In this document: piece after piece, positions 52,784 through 62,902 of the stretch
Layout of the letters: every line of letters starts with the position of its first letter
Position numbering within the stretch: the stretch's first letter is position 1
Assembly (NCBI RefSeq): GCF_005518135.1
Contig: NZ_SULI01000002.1
Span: 62,001-126,000, forward strand
Direction of reading: 5' to 3'
DNA: 64,000 nt
Source: Shimia litoralis
Lineage (GTDB): Bacteria > Pseudomonadota > Alphaproteobacteria > Rhodobacterales > Rhodobacteraceae
Made by a program: the position numbers and the translations under genes
Notes under the pieces: generated by a model
Told to the model about the DNA's origin: nothing
What the model saw: the letters and a program-made list of their open reading frames with translations, nothing else
Database searches by the model: none

Positions 52784-54571
52784 TTAATCTTCCTCGAAAG
52801 GATCCCACTCGTCTTCGACTTCTGGAAGAGCTTCGGCCTGTGCTTCTGCGGCGAGAGCTTGTGCCGTCTTGATTTCGGAAATCTTTGCTTTGGGAAATGC
52901 TTGGATCACGGCTTGGACCAAAGGATGTTCCATTGCCTGCGCGCGAAGAGCTGTATCTGCTGCATTGCGCTTCTCGACGATGGTTTCGGTGCCGCCTTCA
53001 CTGACAACGGTGATCGCCCAGCGGTTTCCTGTCCACGCCTGAAGCTGTGATCCGAGCCGCTGTGCCAAGTCGGACGGAGCTTTGGCTGTTGGCACAAACT
53101 CAATCCGGCCCGGGCGATAGCTGACCAATCTGAGGTCACCTTCGACATCCATCAAAAGCTTGCCGTCCCGGTTGGTTCGGATCAATTCAATCACATGGTC
53201 AAACGTCGGGTATCTTGCCAACGCATGTTCTTGCGCATCTGCCAAGGCCACCACAGAGCCACCAGACGATGATGCGGTTGTCGGTGAGGCCCCCATTGCA
53301 GAGGATCCCGAAGCATAGCCGCCCTGTGCCGATTGCGAAACGACGCCGCCCTGTGTCGACCCGTCTGGTCGTGGGGCGCCGCCACCGGTTGGCGTTGGGG
53401 GCGGTGGGGTATCTTGCAGCTTGCGAATAAGTTCTTCCGGACTCGGAAGTTCGGCGACATGTGTCAGCCGGATCACGGCCATCTCAGCAGCCATCATGGC
53501 GTTTGGTGCGGCGGCGACCTCGTCAAGCGCCTTGAGCAGCATTTGCCACATACGGGTCATGACGCGCATTGGCAGTTTGTCGGCCATGGCGATGCCGCGT
53601 GCGCGTTCATCAGGGGACACTGTGGGATCATCCGCAGAATCCGGCGTAATCTTGACCACACTGACCCAATGGGTGATTTCGGCCAAGTCGCGCAGCACGG
53701 CCATTGGATCGGCGCCATCTGCATATTGAGCAGACAGTTCATTCAATGCCGCCCCCGCGTCACCGCGCATGATCATGTCGTACAGGTCCAGAACCCGCCC
53801 CCGGTCGGCCAGCCCCAGCATGGCGCGCACCTGATCTGCGGTGGTCTCTCCTGCGCCGTGGCTAATCGCTTGGTCCAGCAACGAAGTTGCGTCGCGCGCC
53901 GAGCCTTCGGCAGCGCGCGTGATCAGGGCGAGGGCCTCGTCCGTGATGTCAGCAGCTTCTGCCGTCGCGATTTTACGCAACAGGGCGATTTGGGTTTCGG
54001 GCTCGATCCGGCGCAAGTCAAAACGCTGACACCGCGACAACACAGTCACGGGAACCTTGCGAATCTCGGTTGTGGCAAAAATGAACTTTACGTGCGCGGG
54101 GGGTTCCTCGAGCGTTTTAAGCAGCGCGTTGAATGCGCTGGTCGACAGCATGTGAACTTCGTCGATGATATAGATTTTATACCGCGCCGATGCAGCACGA
54201 TAATGCACGGAATCGATGATTTCGCGAATGTCATTCACACCAGTGCGCGAAGCGGCATCCATTTCCATGACGTCCACATGGCGGCCTTCCATGATCGCCA
54301 CACAGTGCTCGCATTCGCCGCACGGGTTCGTTGTCGGGCCACCTTGACCGTCAGGCCCGATACAATTCATGCCTTTGGCAATAATGCGTGCGGTTGTGGT
54401 TTTCCCCGTGCCGCGGATACCGGTCATGACAAACGCTTGGGCAATGCGGTCTGCCTCAAACGCGTTCTTGAGGGTGCGCACCATGGCGTCCTGACCGACA
54501 AGATCAACAAACGTCTCTGGGCGGTATTTGCGCGCAAGAACCTGATACGTGGCTTCTGGGGTGTCGGACAT
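52784..54571 (-). CDS. dnaX: DNA polymerase III subunits gamma/tau
   Basis: DnaX forms the clamp-loader motor. The 595-aa protein has the Walker A GIRGTGKTTTARIIAKG (about 51-67), the zinc-binding CGECEHC, the DEVHMLS Walker B, the sensor FIFATTE and a Gly/Pro/Ser-rich linker (about 370-450) before the tau C-terminus. The ATG at 54571 is chosen by similarity. No clear slippery A-run was seen. Confidence 0.96.
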   Translation of the reverse strand: MSDTPEATYQVLARKYRPETFVDLVGQDAMVRTLKNAFEADRIAQAFVMTGIRGTGKTTTARIIAKGMNCIGPDGQGGPTTNPCGECEHCVAIMEGRHVDVMEMDAASRTGVNDIREIIDSVHYRAASARYKIYIIDEVHMLSTSAFNALLKTLEEPPAHVKFIFATTEIRKVPVTVLSRCQRFDLRRIEPETQIALLRKIATAEAADITDEALALITRAAEGSARDATSLLDQAISHGAGETTADQVRAMLGLADRGRVLDLYDMIMRGDAGAALNELSAQYADGADPMAVLRDLAEITHWVSVVKITPDSADDPTVSPDERARGIAMADKLPMRVMTRMWQMLLKALDEVAAAPNAMMAAEMAVIRLTHVAELPSPEELIRKLQDTPPPPTPTGGGAPRPDGSTQGGVVSQSAQGGYASGSSAMGASPTTASSSGGSVVALADAQEHALARYPTFDHVIELIRTNRDGKLLMDVEGDLRLVSYRPGRIEFVPTAKAPSDLAQRLGSQLQAWTGNRWAITVVSEGGTETIVEKRNAADTALRAQAMEHPLVQAVIQAFPKAKISEIKTAQALAAEAQAEALPEVEDEWDPFEED

Positions 54572-54835
54572 GGGGCGCTTTCGAGATTGCAGAACATACA
54601 CAGCCTAATGTTGCAGGCGCGCAAGGTCCACAGAATTGGCAGATATTGAGGGCACAAATTTCTGCACAGCAAGCCGCGCGTAGGTGTCGGGCGTTTGGTA
54701 TAGCGCAAATTTATTGGTGGGTTTCAGAGCGCTTTGCGGAAAACAGGTATTCTTCTGTGAGGAATGTACGGGTTTTCCCCCTGTCGTGTGCATTGACCGC
54801 TGGTATGATGCGTCAGAAATGAACAGGAGAGCAGA

Positions 54836-55669
54836 ATGCGCTTAAAAGGGGTTCGCCATAGCCGGAACGTCGAAGATCGGCGAAATACGCGCGGTCGCAG
54901 TGCAGGTATCGGCGGAGTGGGAGTGTTGATCGTGTTGGCAATCGGGTACTTTGCAGGCATTGATGTCACACCGTTGTTGGATGATGTGGCGCACCCACAG
55001 CCACAAACCAATACCCCGCTGAGTGCAGAAGAGCGCAAAGCCGGAGAGTTTAGCGCGGCCGTTCTGGGCACGACCGAAGAGGTCTGGAGTACGGTTTTTG
55101 CCGAACAACTGGGTCGACAATATACGCCGCCCGTTTTGGTGCTGTTTTCCGGCGTGACCCAAAGCCCCTGCGGCGGAGCAAATGGCGCAACTGGTCCGTT
55201 TTATTGTCCAGCTGATCGCAAGGCCTATCTGGATACACAATTCTTTGCCACCCTCTCGCAGCAGCTTGGTGCGCGGGGGGATTTTGCGGCGGCGTATGTG
55301 ATTGCCCACGAAGTCGCGCACCATGTCCAAAATGAACTGGGCATCTTGGGGCAGGTTCATCAGGCGCGGCAACAGGCAAGCACGCGCGAAGCAAATGCGT
55401 TGACGGTGCGGTTGGAGCTTCAGGCAGATTGTTTTTCCGGCGTTTCGGCGCGTGCCGTGGATGGGCTGCTTGATGCGGGGGATATCGACGAGGCCCTGAA
55501 TGCAGCGCGCAAAATCGGGGATGACCATTTGCAAAAGCGCGCAGGCCGTGTGCCGCAACCGCATACATTTACGCATGGGACATCGAAACAGCGCGCGAGC
55601 TGGTTCGCACGAGGATATGACACTGGGGCGCTTCAATCTTGTGACACATTTGCCGCCAAGCGCTTATGA
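54836..55669 (+). CDS. Neutral zinc metallopeptidase, YpfJ family
   Basis: This 277-aa protein has an N-terminal membrane helix (about 22-41) after a basic start, an external domain, and the zinc motif VIAHEVAHHVQNELG (HExxH, about residue 158). An Arg/Gly-rich stretch ends at the tail. It overlaps the next gene by ATGA. Its substrate is unknown. AGGAGAG precedes the ATG. Confidence 0.9.
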   Translation: MRLKGVRHSRNVEDRRNTRGRSAGIGGVGVLIVLAIGYFAGIDVTPLLDDVAHPQPQTNTPLSAEERKAGEFSAAVLGTTEEVWSTVFAEQLGRQYTPPVLVLFSGVTQSPCGGANGATGPFYCPADRKAYLDTQFFATLSQQLGARGDFAAAYVIAHEVAHHVQNELGILGQVHQARQQASTREANALTVRLELQADCFSGVSARAVDGLLDAGDIDEALNAARKIGDDHLQKRAGRVPQPHTFTHGTSKQRASWFARGYDTGALQSCDTFAAKRL

Positions 55670-56169
55670 CCTTTCACATCTCTGAAATTCAGGTGGGCGT
55701 TGGAATGTTGGGGATTTGCCCGATTCCCGGTCGGTTTGGAACGTATCATGCGGATATGACGGTGGTGCGTGACTGGTCCGCGCAACTTGTTCTAAGCCTG
55801 ACCGAAACCAAAGAATTTTCAACTGCTGGAGCGCAAGGATTTCAGGCTGATCTTGCTGCCGCAGGCATCTTGTACAGGCACATTCCTATAGAGGATTTTG
55901 CGACCCCTTCTGCACAGGCCTTAGGGGACTGGTCAGACATCTCACACCAAGTTGTGACAGTGCTGCATGCGGGGGGGCATGTCTTGGTCCACTGCTTTGG
56001 TGGCTGTGGGCGATCAGGAATGATAGCGCTTAGGATGATGGTGGCACTGGGAGAAGACCCGCAGACCGCCTTTCGTCGCTTGCGTGCGGCCAGGCCATGC
56101 GCTGTGGAAACTGTTGCCCAGTTATCGTGGGCAACAGAAGGTGTATTGTCAGATTTTGATGCCTGCTAA
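55666..56169 (+). CDS. Protein-tyrosine/dual-specificity phosphatase-like protein
   Basis: This 167-aa protein has the phosphatase P-loop VHCFGGCGRSGM (HCx5RS, about 107-118) and an Asp on an earlier loop (IPIEDFATPS) for general acid. It overlaps the metallopeptidase by 4 nt, so the two are made together. The substrate may be a phosphoprotein or phosphate ester. Confidence 0.85.
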   Translation: MTFHISEIQVGVGMLGICPIPGRFGTYHADMTVVRDWSAQLVLSLTETKEFSTAGAQGFQADLAAAGILYRHIPIEDFATPSAQALGDWSDISHQVVTVLHAGGHVLVHCFGGCGRSGMIALRMMVALGEDPQTAFRRLRAARPCAVETVAQLSWATEGVLSDFDAC

Positions 56170-56199
56170 GGTGCTCAGGCACGGTATCGCGACCGCGTG

Positions 56200-57228
56200 T
56201 CAGTAACCTTTGCGGCCTTTTTTGATACGTTTGACTTCGCGCACCATTTTACCAAAAGACTTGTCTCGTGCCCTGAACTGCGATGTCGACTCGCCTTCGC
56301 GGCCTTCGTCACGCAACAGTTTTCGCCAGCGTTCGACGCGTTCCGGCGCAAGTGTGCCCGCTTCGCAGGCCGCGCGCACTGCACATCCCGGCTCTGACTC
56401 GTGCCTGCAATTGTTGAACTTGCACTGCGCGGCGAGATCTTGCAGGTCCGAGAACACGGTTTCCAAGCCGTCTTCGGGTTCGGTCAACCGTAACGAGCGT
56501 ATGCCGGGGGTGTCCACCAGAAGTCCGCCGTTTGTCATCACCCGCAAGGTCCGAGCCGTGGTTGTGTGGCGTCCCTTGGCATCATCCTCTCGGATGCTTT
56601 GCGTGGCCTCGGTGCCTGCGGTCAAACCATTCATCAAGGTGGTTTTCCCGACACCGGACGACCCCAGCAAGACGCCAGTTTGCCCTTTGGGGCACCATTT
56701 TGCGACCTCTGCCAGATCGCTGGCATCGTGAGCGTTCACCGTTAAAACAACCAGATTAGGGGCGAGTTTTTCGGCGGTTTTACGAAACCTCTCGGGATCG
56801 TCACAACGGTCGGCCTTGGTTAGGATCACCACTGGATAGCACCGGGCACCTTGCGCCAGTGCCAGATAGCGTTCCAGTCGCGCGGCCTTGAAGTCTGCAT
56901 TGCAAGAGCTGGTGATGAACATCACATCCACATTCGCGGCAATAAGCTGCAACCGTGTATCGCCAACACCTGCGCGCCGTGAAAGTTCTGTTCGGCGCTC
57001 TAACAATTGCTGAACGCGCAGCTCAGGGTCTGCAAGCACCCAATCGCCAACTGCAAAGCTGCCTGTGGGACCATGGGGCGTCACAAGTGAGACGGACCCT
57101 GTTTGACCCAACCCTAACAGGCGGTCGCGGTGGACTTCGATGATACGAAAAGGGGTGAGTGTGGAATGTGTATGGGGCTGATTGGAAAAGAACGGTGCCC
57201 AACCGAGATCATTTAGAGAAAGCGTCAT
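56200..57228 (-). CDS. rsgA: Ribosome small-subunit GTPase RsgA
   Basis: RsgA is a circularly permuted GTPase that helps mature the 30S subunit. The 342-aa protein has the G4-G1-G3 order: LTKADRC, then LGSSGVGKTTLMNGL, then DTPGIRSL, and a C-terminal zinc site (CKFNNCRHESEPGCAV). The tail is Lys/Arg-rich. It is minus strand, convergent with the phosphatase. Confidence 0.94.
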   Translation of the reverse strand: MTLSLNDLGWAPFFSNQPHTHSTLTPFRIIEVHRDRLLGLGQTGSVSLVTPHGPTGSFAVGDWVLADPELRVQQLLERRTELSRRAGVGDTRLQLIAANVDVMFITSSCNADFKAARLERYLALAQGARCYPVVILTKADRCDDPERFRKTAEKLAPNLVVLTVNAHDASDLAEVAKWCPKGQTGVLLGSSGVGKTTLMNGLTAGTEATQSIREDDAKGRHTTTARTLRVMTNGGLLVDTPGIRSLRLTEPEDGLETVFSDLQDLAAQCKFNNCRHESEPGCAVRAACEAGTLAPERVERWRKLLRDEGREGESTSQFRARDKSFGKMVREVKRIKKGRKGY

Positions 57229-57413
57229 TGCTCTGCCTATATTTGTCGTAAATACGCCAAAGCCACCGCGAATGCAGGCGGATTCGGTACGGGTTCAGGC
57301 AGGCAAAAGGGGTGAGACCCAGTTAGATACACGCTGCCCGAAGGGTCATTTCTACAATCATAAAGCCCTCCTCTGGGATTTCAGAGCGGTATTGCTCTGT
57401 GGCGTGGTTAGGT

Positions 57414-57507
57414 GAGAGGCTGGACATCGACCCAAGCGGGGCTCGTTGTGGCTGCTTCCTTCCGGATCTGACCAGGTTGGCGAGGCGCTTGCCCGCGCCA
57501 ACCTCTC
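57414..57507 (-). ncRNA. ffs: Signal recognition particle RNA (4.5S, small SRP RNA)
   Basis: The minus strand carries the universal SRP core: CTGGTCAGATCCGGAAGG followed by AAGCAGCC, the GGAA-type tetraloop domain bound by Ffh. The ends pair: GAGAGGTTGG at the 5' end (57498-57507) with CCAGCCTCTC at the 3' end (57414-57423). The length of about 94 nt fits the bacterial 4.5S class. Ffh is encoded at 38826-40340. The exact ends are estimated from the pairing. Confidence 0.93.
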
Positions 57508-57563
57508 GAGTCACGATATAGTGCGGCTGTCCGGCGGATGCAAGCGCAGCGATGTCTTGGTGA

Positions 57564-59456
57564 TCAGTTGCTTAAGTCGAGACGAAACCGCGTAAACCCA
57601 TCTTGGGTTGGGCCCAATTCCTCAAGTCTCAAATGAGGTGCGGTATGCAACAAGGTCACGGCCTTGGGTGACGTATCAATTGTTACCGAAGCACCAGCAA
57701 TCGGTACGAAACTCCAAATCGGGAGCGTATCCTTTGCATCGCTGTCTGTCTGACGAAGGAAATCGATCAGAATGTCGCGAATTTTGGTTTTGCTTTCGAG
57801 TATCACTTTTTCGGGCGACACATGTGGGAAATAGCCACCTCCGCCAGAGCGATAGTTGTTAACCGCCAGAATAACTGACTGTGTGGCGGACAGCGGTTCG
57901 CCGCGCCAAGATAACCCTTTGATACGTTGAGCCTCTGGCGCGATGACCTCTCCGGATGGGGCGTATCTCGCCGGTTGAGTGAGATCTATCTGATATGTCA
58001 GCCCAAGTATTGTGTCGCAGTTATATCCGGCAAAATGGTCGTTCCGGAGGGGTTGGTCTGCTTGATTGGGCGCAATCTGACAATATTGGCTGGCCGACAT
58101 CTCAAGCCAGTCCGCGATCTCTGCGCCAGTCATCAAGAGGGCGCTAATGTCATTTGGAAAAAACTGTAAATCTGAAATGTGATACATCGCCACTTGGCCC
58201 GCAGGAATGTCGGTGTAGTGGGTGGGCCCGCCTCTGGCTCCGCATTTTTGTGGAGCCGTGGCAGATAATACCGGCAAGTGTGCGTAGTCAGAGTTCTCAA
58301 AATGCCTAGAGACAAAATCGAGCTGGGCTTGTGCAACAAATCTGACTGTTGGGTCTTCGGGCAGAAGGCCGAAATAGCTGTGTAAGGGGGCTCTTAATGT
58401 GCCGACGTGTTTGCGAATTTCCGAAAGGGCCCATTCGTGTGCAGGTGTCAGAATTGACAGAAAATCTGGGTCGGTTTCTGGCACCAAGTGTGGGGTGCCT
58501 TTGCACGCGCGACGGCTGGCGGGAATGGCAGTGGTCGTGTGCTCTACAAGTGCCCACCCTATGTCAGAGCGCTCGAGCGTCACATCAATCCTGCCGAGAT
58601 GCGAGGCTGCAGATCCGGGCATCACAGTCGGCGTTCCGTGGATCGTACCAGCCGTTTGGTCTATGGCAGGATGTTCGGGTTGTGGTCCAGGGAACACGAG
58701 ATGAGAATGCCCGAGGACCAGCGCGTCCAGCCCCTCAACTGCGGCCAATGGGATACCTGCGTGTTCCATGTTGGGGGACGGCGCGGCATTGCTCACACCT
58801 GTGTGCCCCAGACCGATCACAATATCTGCACCGTCTTTACGCAACTGGCTGACAGCTTTGGTGGCAGCGATGACAATGTCGTCCGAGGCAAGGTGCCCCT
58901 CGACCCGAGATCGATCCCAAAGCAGCACCTGGGGTGGCATCACACCAAACAACCCGATTTTAATGCGATGTGTGTTGCCCAACTGATCGACCATTGAACG
59001 CTCAAGGATCGTGCAATTTTCCCAGACACCCTTGGCCTCAGAGCTGATGCCGTGGATGTTGCTACAGATAATTGGAAACGACGCTTGTGACAGCACTGAG
59101 CCCAACAGGGGAATGGGCAGGTTGAACTCGTGGTTTCCCAAGGCCGCAGCGTCATATTGCAGATGGTTCATGGCCGTCACAGCCGGATTTTCGAGGCCGC
59201 GAGGGACAGTGTCAGTTTCGTACAAGTCCGTGATCGGTGTGCCTTGGAGAAAATCCCCGTTGTCCAAAAGCAGTGTGTTCTGAGTGGTTGCCCTGATTTC
59301 CTTTATCAAGGTTGCCAATTTGCTGAGGTTGGAACTGTTGTCCGGCTTATTGGTGAAATAGTCGAACGGAAGCAAATGTGCATGCACATCAGTTGTCGCC
59401 AGAATGCTTAGGGAAACCCGAGCGGGGCGAATACTCGCAGAATGAATGTCGGGCAC
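57564..59456 (-). CDS. 5'-nucleotidase / 2',3'-cyclic phosphodiesterase family (CpdB/UshA-like)
   Basis: This 630-aa protein has the metallophosphatase domain with LATTDVHAHLLPFDY, LLDNGDFLQGTP, AALGNHEFN and GHSHLVF, then a C-terminal nucleotidase domain with VNNYRSGGGGYFP. It lacks a clear signal peptide, unlike most relatives, so it may be cytoplasmic or have a start further upstream that I cannot see. It is likely to release phosphate from nucleotides. Confidence 0.86.
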   Translation of the reverse strand: MPDIHSASIRPARVSLSILATTDVHAHLLPFDYFTNKPDNSSNLSKLATLIKEIRATTQNTLLLDNGDFLQGTPITDLYETDTVPRGLENPAVTAMNHLQYDAAALGNHEFNLPIPLLGSVLSQASFPIICSNIHGISSEAKGVWENCTILERSMVDQLGNTHRIKIGLFGVMPPQVLLWDRSRVEGHLASDDIVIAATKAVSQLRKDGADIVIGLGHTGVSNAAPSPNMEHAGIPLAAVEGLDALVLGHSHLVFPGPQPEHPAIDQTAGTIHGTPTVMPGSAASHLGRIDVTLERSDIGWALVEHTTTAIPASRRACKGTPHLVPETDPDFLSILTPAHEWALSEIRKHVGTLRAPLHSYFGLLPEDPTVRFVAQAQLDFVSRHFENSDYAHLPVLSATAPQKCGARGGPTHYTDIPAGQVAMYHISDLQFFPNDISALLMTGAEIADWLEMSASQYCQIAPNQADQPLRNDHFAGYNCDTILGLTYQIDLTQPARYAPSGEVIAPEAQRIKGLSWRGEPLSATQSVILAVNNYRSGGGGYFPHVSPEKVILESKTKIRDILIDFLRQTDSDAKDTLPIWSFVPIAGASVTIDTSPKAVTLLHTAPHLRLEELGPTQDGFTRFRLDLSN

Positions 59457-59675
59457 GTGAATAGCCTAAGTTGCGGGTTACCAGATTGGTTGGCCTTCAG
59501 TATTCACACACCCGCACTATTTTCAGAAGACCATTTACAGCTATGAGTGGGTGTCATGTAACATGTTGAGTGTAAAGAAAATAATAATTCAATTTTCACT
59601 GATGATGATAAAGGTCCAGACATTCTTGCTCTTGATGTGCGCGCATGGCAAGTCTTGGATGATCAGGAGATAATA

Positions 59676-60644
59676 ATGAGACACGCAGAAACCGTCACCT
59701 TTGGTGGGTCTGGATTAGACCGTGCAGCCGAGCTTCGTTCGGATGGTGATGCCTTGGCAGAACTCAAGGCGAACCCCACGAGTAGAAGTATTGTCTTGTG
59801 GCGCGGAAAACCATTGGTGTGCGGAGAGCGGCGTGATGTGTTGGTACGGCTTGAGATGGCGCACCCTCTTCTGAAACACGCCGTGGAAACACCGCTATTC
59901 TTGGGCCAAGAAGAGGCCGGGGCGATTTTTGCACATGATGTGTCTTCTTGGGAGCCAGAGACCGTCGACCAGGAGGCCTTGCAGAGCTTCTTTGACCAAA
60001 GTGAACAGCACCACGACACAGTGCCAGAAGATCACGTGTTTAGCGAATTGCGCGCAGTGATGTCAGGACTTAATGCGCGCGATGCGGAATTGGCAGCAAC
60101 GGCGCGTGCCATTCAAAGCTGGCACAGATCACATCGGTTTTGCGCAATTTGTGGCCACGAAAGTGCACGCGCAATGGGTGGGTGGCAGCGTGATTGCCCA
60201 TCTTGTGGGGGGCATCACTTTCCGCGCACGGATCCTGTGGTGATTATGTTGATTACTTCTGGCAACAAGGTGCTGATGGGGCGATCCCCTGGATGGCCGG
60301 ACGGAATGTACTCTCTTCTGGCTGGATTTGTAGAACCCGGAGAAACACTTGAAGCGGCGGTGCGGCGCGAAGTGTTGGAAGAGGCCAATGTGCCTGTGGG
60401 CGAAGTTCGTTATTTGGCAAGCCAACCTTGGGCGTTTCCGTCCTCCTTGATGTTTGGCTGTCGCGGCGAAGCATTGGGTGAAGACATCAAAATCGATCCC
60501 GTTGAGATTGAAGATGCAATTTGGGTTGCGCGCGAAGAGATGATGCAAGCTTTTGCCGGACAGCATCCAAAGCTTAAACCTGCACGAAAAGGCGCTATTG
60601 CGCATTTCATTCTCCGCAACTGGCTTGCGGACCGACTGGATTAG
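59676..60644 (+). CDS. nudC: NADH pyrophosphatase NudC
   Basis: NudC cuts NADH and NAD-capped RNA. The 322-aa protein has the zinc finger Cys pairs CAIC and CPSC (about 168 and 187), the Nudix box GFVEPGETLEAAVRREVLEE (about 228-247) and the SQPWAFPSSLM motif specific to this subfamily. AGGAGA lies 5 nt before the ATG at 59676; an earlier in-frame start is rejected. Confidence 0.94.
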   Translation: MRHAETVTFGGSGLDRAAELRSDGDALAELKANPTSRSIVLWRGKPLVCGERRDVLVRLEMAHPLLKHAVETPLFLGQEEAGAIFAHDVSSWEPETVDQEALQSFFDQSEQHHDTVPEDHVFSELRAVMSGLNARDAELAATARAIQSWHRSHRFCAICGHESARAMGGWQRDCPSCGGHHFPRTDPVVIMLITSGNKVLMGRSPGWPDGMYSLLAGFVEPGETLEAAVRREVLEEANVPVGEVRYLASQPWAFPSSLMFGCRGEALGEDIKIDPVEIEDAIWVAREEMMQAFAGQHPKLKPARKGAIAHFILRNWLADRLD

Positions 60645-60683
60645 AGCCTAAAACTGATATGAGCGTATGAAGGGGCAAAGTTT

Positions 60684-61151
60684 ATGGAATTCAAATCCAA
60701 GCAAGATCTTGAGATCCCTCTAAATGATGTGTTTGATATGCTTTCTGATTTTGACCGCCACGAGCGGCTGGCCATGCGCCGTGGCGTAGACATCGCTCGA
60801 AAAGATAGCCCGCGCCAGGCGGGGCTTGGCACGGCATGGGATATCAGTTTTCTATTTCGCGGTAAGCAACGACATCTAGATTTAGAGGTCACGAATTTTG
60901 ATGCGCCCCAAGGGCTTGGCCTCCAAGCCATTATGCAAGGGCTCGAATCCGCCATATCTGTTGAATTGGTGGCGCTGTCCCGAACCAAAACGCGCATGAA
61001 TGTCGTTGCCGAAATGAAGCCGAAAACACTGTCGGCACGTCTGCTTGTACAGTCTTTCAAACTGGCGCGTGGCAACATCAACAAGCGCTTTAACAAGCGG
61101 CTTGCGGCGCAAGCGCGTGACATGGAAGTACGTTACACTCAAATGGCCTGA
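60684..61151 (+). CDS. SRPBCC family protein
   Basis: This 155-aa protein resembles the START/SRPBCC lipid-binding fold: a long N-terminal strand-helix segment (DVFDMLSDFDRHERL), beta strands with the AWDISFLFRGK region, and a C-terminal helix with KLARGNINKRFNKRL. It lies 39 bp after nudC and may be co-transcribed. The ligand is unknown. Confidence 0.78.
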   Translation: MEFKSKQDLEIPLNDVFDMLSDFDRHERLAMRRGVDIARKDSPRQAGLGTAWDISFLFRGKQRHLDLEVTNFDAPQGLGLQAIMQGLESAISVELVALSRTKTRMNVVAEMKPKTLSARLLVQSFKLARGNINKRFNKRLAAQARDMEVRYTQMA

Positions 61152-61160
61152 TGGCTGGCT

Positions 61161-61997
61161 CTATTTGTGGCGCATTTTGACCGCAGGATACACACCCAGA
61201 ATATTCAGTGAGTTGGTGAAATACTCCAACTCTTCTAGGGCGCGCTTTACGGGGGCGTCGTCTGGGTGCCCTTCAATATCCGCATAAAACCGGGTGGCCG
61301 TAAATGATCCGTCCACCATGTAGCTTTCCAGCTTGGTCATGTTGACGCCATTGGTCGCGAATCCCCCCATGCCTTTGTAAAGTGCCGCAGGAATGTTGCG
61401 CACTTCAAAGACAAATGTGGTCATCATGGTGCCGTCACCGCGCTGCGAATGATCGGGTTCGCGTGACATAATGACAAATCGTGTCGTGTTATGCCCGTGG
61501 TCTTCGATATCTTTGGCGAGCACATCCAGCCCATAGATATCTGCCGCAAGTTGCGAGGCCAGAACGCCTTCGGTGCGAAGACCGCTCTCTGCCAATTCGG
61601 CGGCGGCTCCGGCGCTATCCGCGGCCGCGATCCCCTGAATTCCGTTCATCTTAAGAAAGCTCGCTGACTGAGGGAGCAATACCAAATGCGCCCGAACCAA
61701 CGAAATGTCGTCAACGCTCACACCGGGCAGAGCCAACAGGCTGATGCGCACACGGACAAAGGCTTCGTCGACAATATGAAGCCCGCTTTCTGGAAGCAGT
61801 CTGTGAATATCGGCGACGCGTCCGTATGTGGAATTTTCGATCGGCAGCATGGCAAGATCTGCCTCACCTGTGCGCACGGCCGAAATGACATCTTCGAACG
61901 TGTTGCAGGGCAGGGCTTCCATATCAGGTCTCGCTTCGTGGCAAGCTTGATGCGAATACGCTCCGGGCTCTCCTTGAAAGGCAATACGGTTGCTCAT
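61161..61997 (-). CDS. pheA: Prephenate dehydratase
   Basis: PheA turns prephenate into phenylpyruvate for phenylalanine synthesis. The 278-aa protein has the catalytic domain with AFQGEPGAYSHQA, LPIENSTYGRV and HGHNTTRFVIMSR, then an ACT regulatory domain with GVNMTKLESYMVDGSF. It lacks a fused chorismate mutase; the separate mutase is at 37168-37464. The ATG at 61997 is preferred to one at 62012. Confidence 0.94.
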   Translation of the reverse strand: MSNRIAFQGEPGAYSHQACHEARPDMEALPCNTFEDVISAVRTGEADLAMLPIENSTYGRVADIHRLLPESGLHIVDEAFVRVRISLLALPGVSVDDISLVRAHLVLLPQSASFLKMNGIQGIAAADSAGAAAELAESGLRTEGVLASQLAADIYGLDVLAKDIEDHGHNTTRFVIMSREPDHSQRGDGTMMTTFVFEVRNIPAALYKGMGGFATNGVNMTKLESYMVDGSFTATRFYADIEGHPDDAPVKRALEELEYFTNSLNILGVYPAVKMRHK

Positions 61998-62115
61998 GTG
62001 CGTCTTTTCCATCCCTAAACCCGAAATTGGGCGTTTGGTCGCGGTAACTATACCTTGCCTTTGACAAGAGGAAGCGGATAGATACCCCGCAAACGCCACG
62101 AGACGGAAACGTAGC

Positions 62116-62643
62116 ATGTTTGACACGATGACAATGACGAAAACCTTGGGTGCGCTTTGCGGGGCGCTATTGATACTGTTGCTGGGCGCATGGGCTGGCG
62201 ACATTCTGTATCACACCGGACCAAGCGGCCACGGCGATCACGCGCAACAGGCGTATGTGATCGAAGTAGAAAGCGCTGATGATGCTGGCGCCGAAGAAGA
62301 AGTAGCTGGACCCACTTTGGAAGAATTGATCGCATCTGCTGATCTGGCCAAAGGTGCAAAGGTATATGGTAAGTGCAAATCTTGCCACAAGCTGGAAGAT
62401 GGAGCCAATGCGACCGGACCGCACCTTTATGGTGTTGTAGACCGCGCTGTTGGGTCTGTTGATGGTTTCGGATACTCGGGCAAGCTTGTTGCTGTCGCCG
62501 ACGTCTGGACCCCTGAAAACCTTGACGGGTTCCTCACCAAGCCAAAAGATTTTGCGCCGGGCACCAAGATGTCTTTCTCGGGTCTTAAGAAACCTGCGGA
62601 TCGTGCGAACCTTATTGCCTATTTGGACAGCTTGACCAACTAA
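62116..62643 (+). CDS. Membrane-anchored cytochrome c (c552/CycM type)
   Basis: This 175-aa protein has an uncleaved N-terminal helix (about 8-28) as anchor, an acidic linker (EVESADDAGAEEEV), and a class I cytochrome c domain with KCKSCHK (CXXCH) and the Met ligand in PGTKMSFSG. It probably carries electrons between the bc1 complex and a terminal oxidase. It is divergent from pheA and ends before a terminator. Confidence 0.92.
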   Translation: MFDTMTMTKTLGALCGALLILLLGAWAGDILYHTGPSGHGDHAQQAYVIEVESADDAGAEEEVAGPTLEELIASADLAKGAKVYGKCKSCHKLEDGANATGPHLYGVVDRAVGSVDGFGYSGKLVAVADVWTPENLDGFLTKPKDFAPGTKMSFSGLKKPADRANLIAYLDSLTN

Positions 62644-62669
62644 GCTGCACAACACTCAAGAATTGAATG

Positions 62670-62699
62670 GGCCGCTACTGTCGCAGTAGCGGCCTTTTT
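62670..62699 (+). terminator. Terminator after the cytochrome c gene
   Basis: GGCCGCTACTG (62670-62680) pairs with CAGTAGCGGCC (62684-62694) around TCG, followed by T5. Confidence 0.92.
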
Positions 62700-62902
62700 C
62701 ATGCGCATGTTCAACGTGACATTCGTATGAGATTCGCCCACTTATTCGCAAAATCCGGAGTGTACCAGTGAGTGGCATGTCGCTGGAGAATGCGAATTCA
62801 CATCTTGTTGAGCCATTCTCGACTTGAATGTGGGCAAGGAGGCACTTTAGCTTGAGCCAAACAGGAATGACCCAAAATCATCCGAATATCAGAGGAAGAG
62901 CC

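Noticed and set aside
53333-54649. 438-codon open frame on the plus strand
   Set aside because: It lies opposite dnaX, has no family-like motif and reads as a mirror of the real gene.
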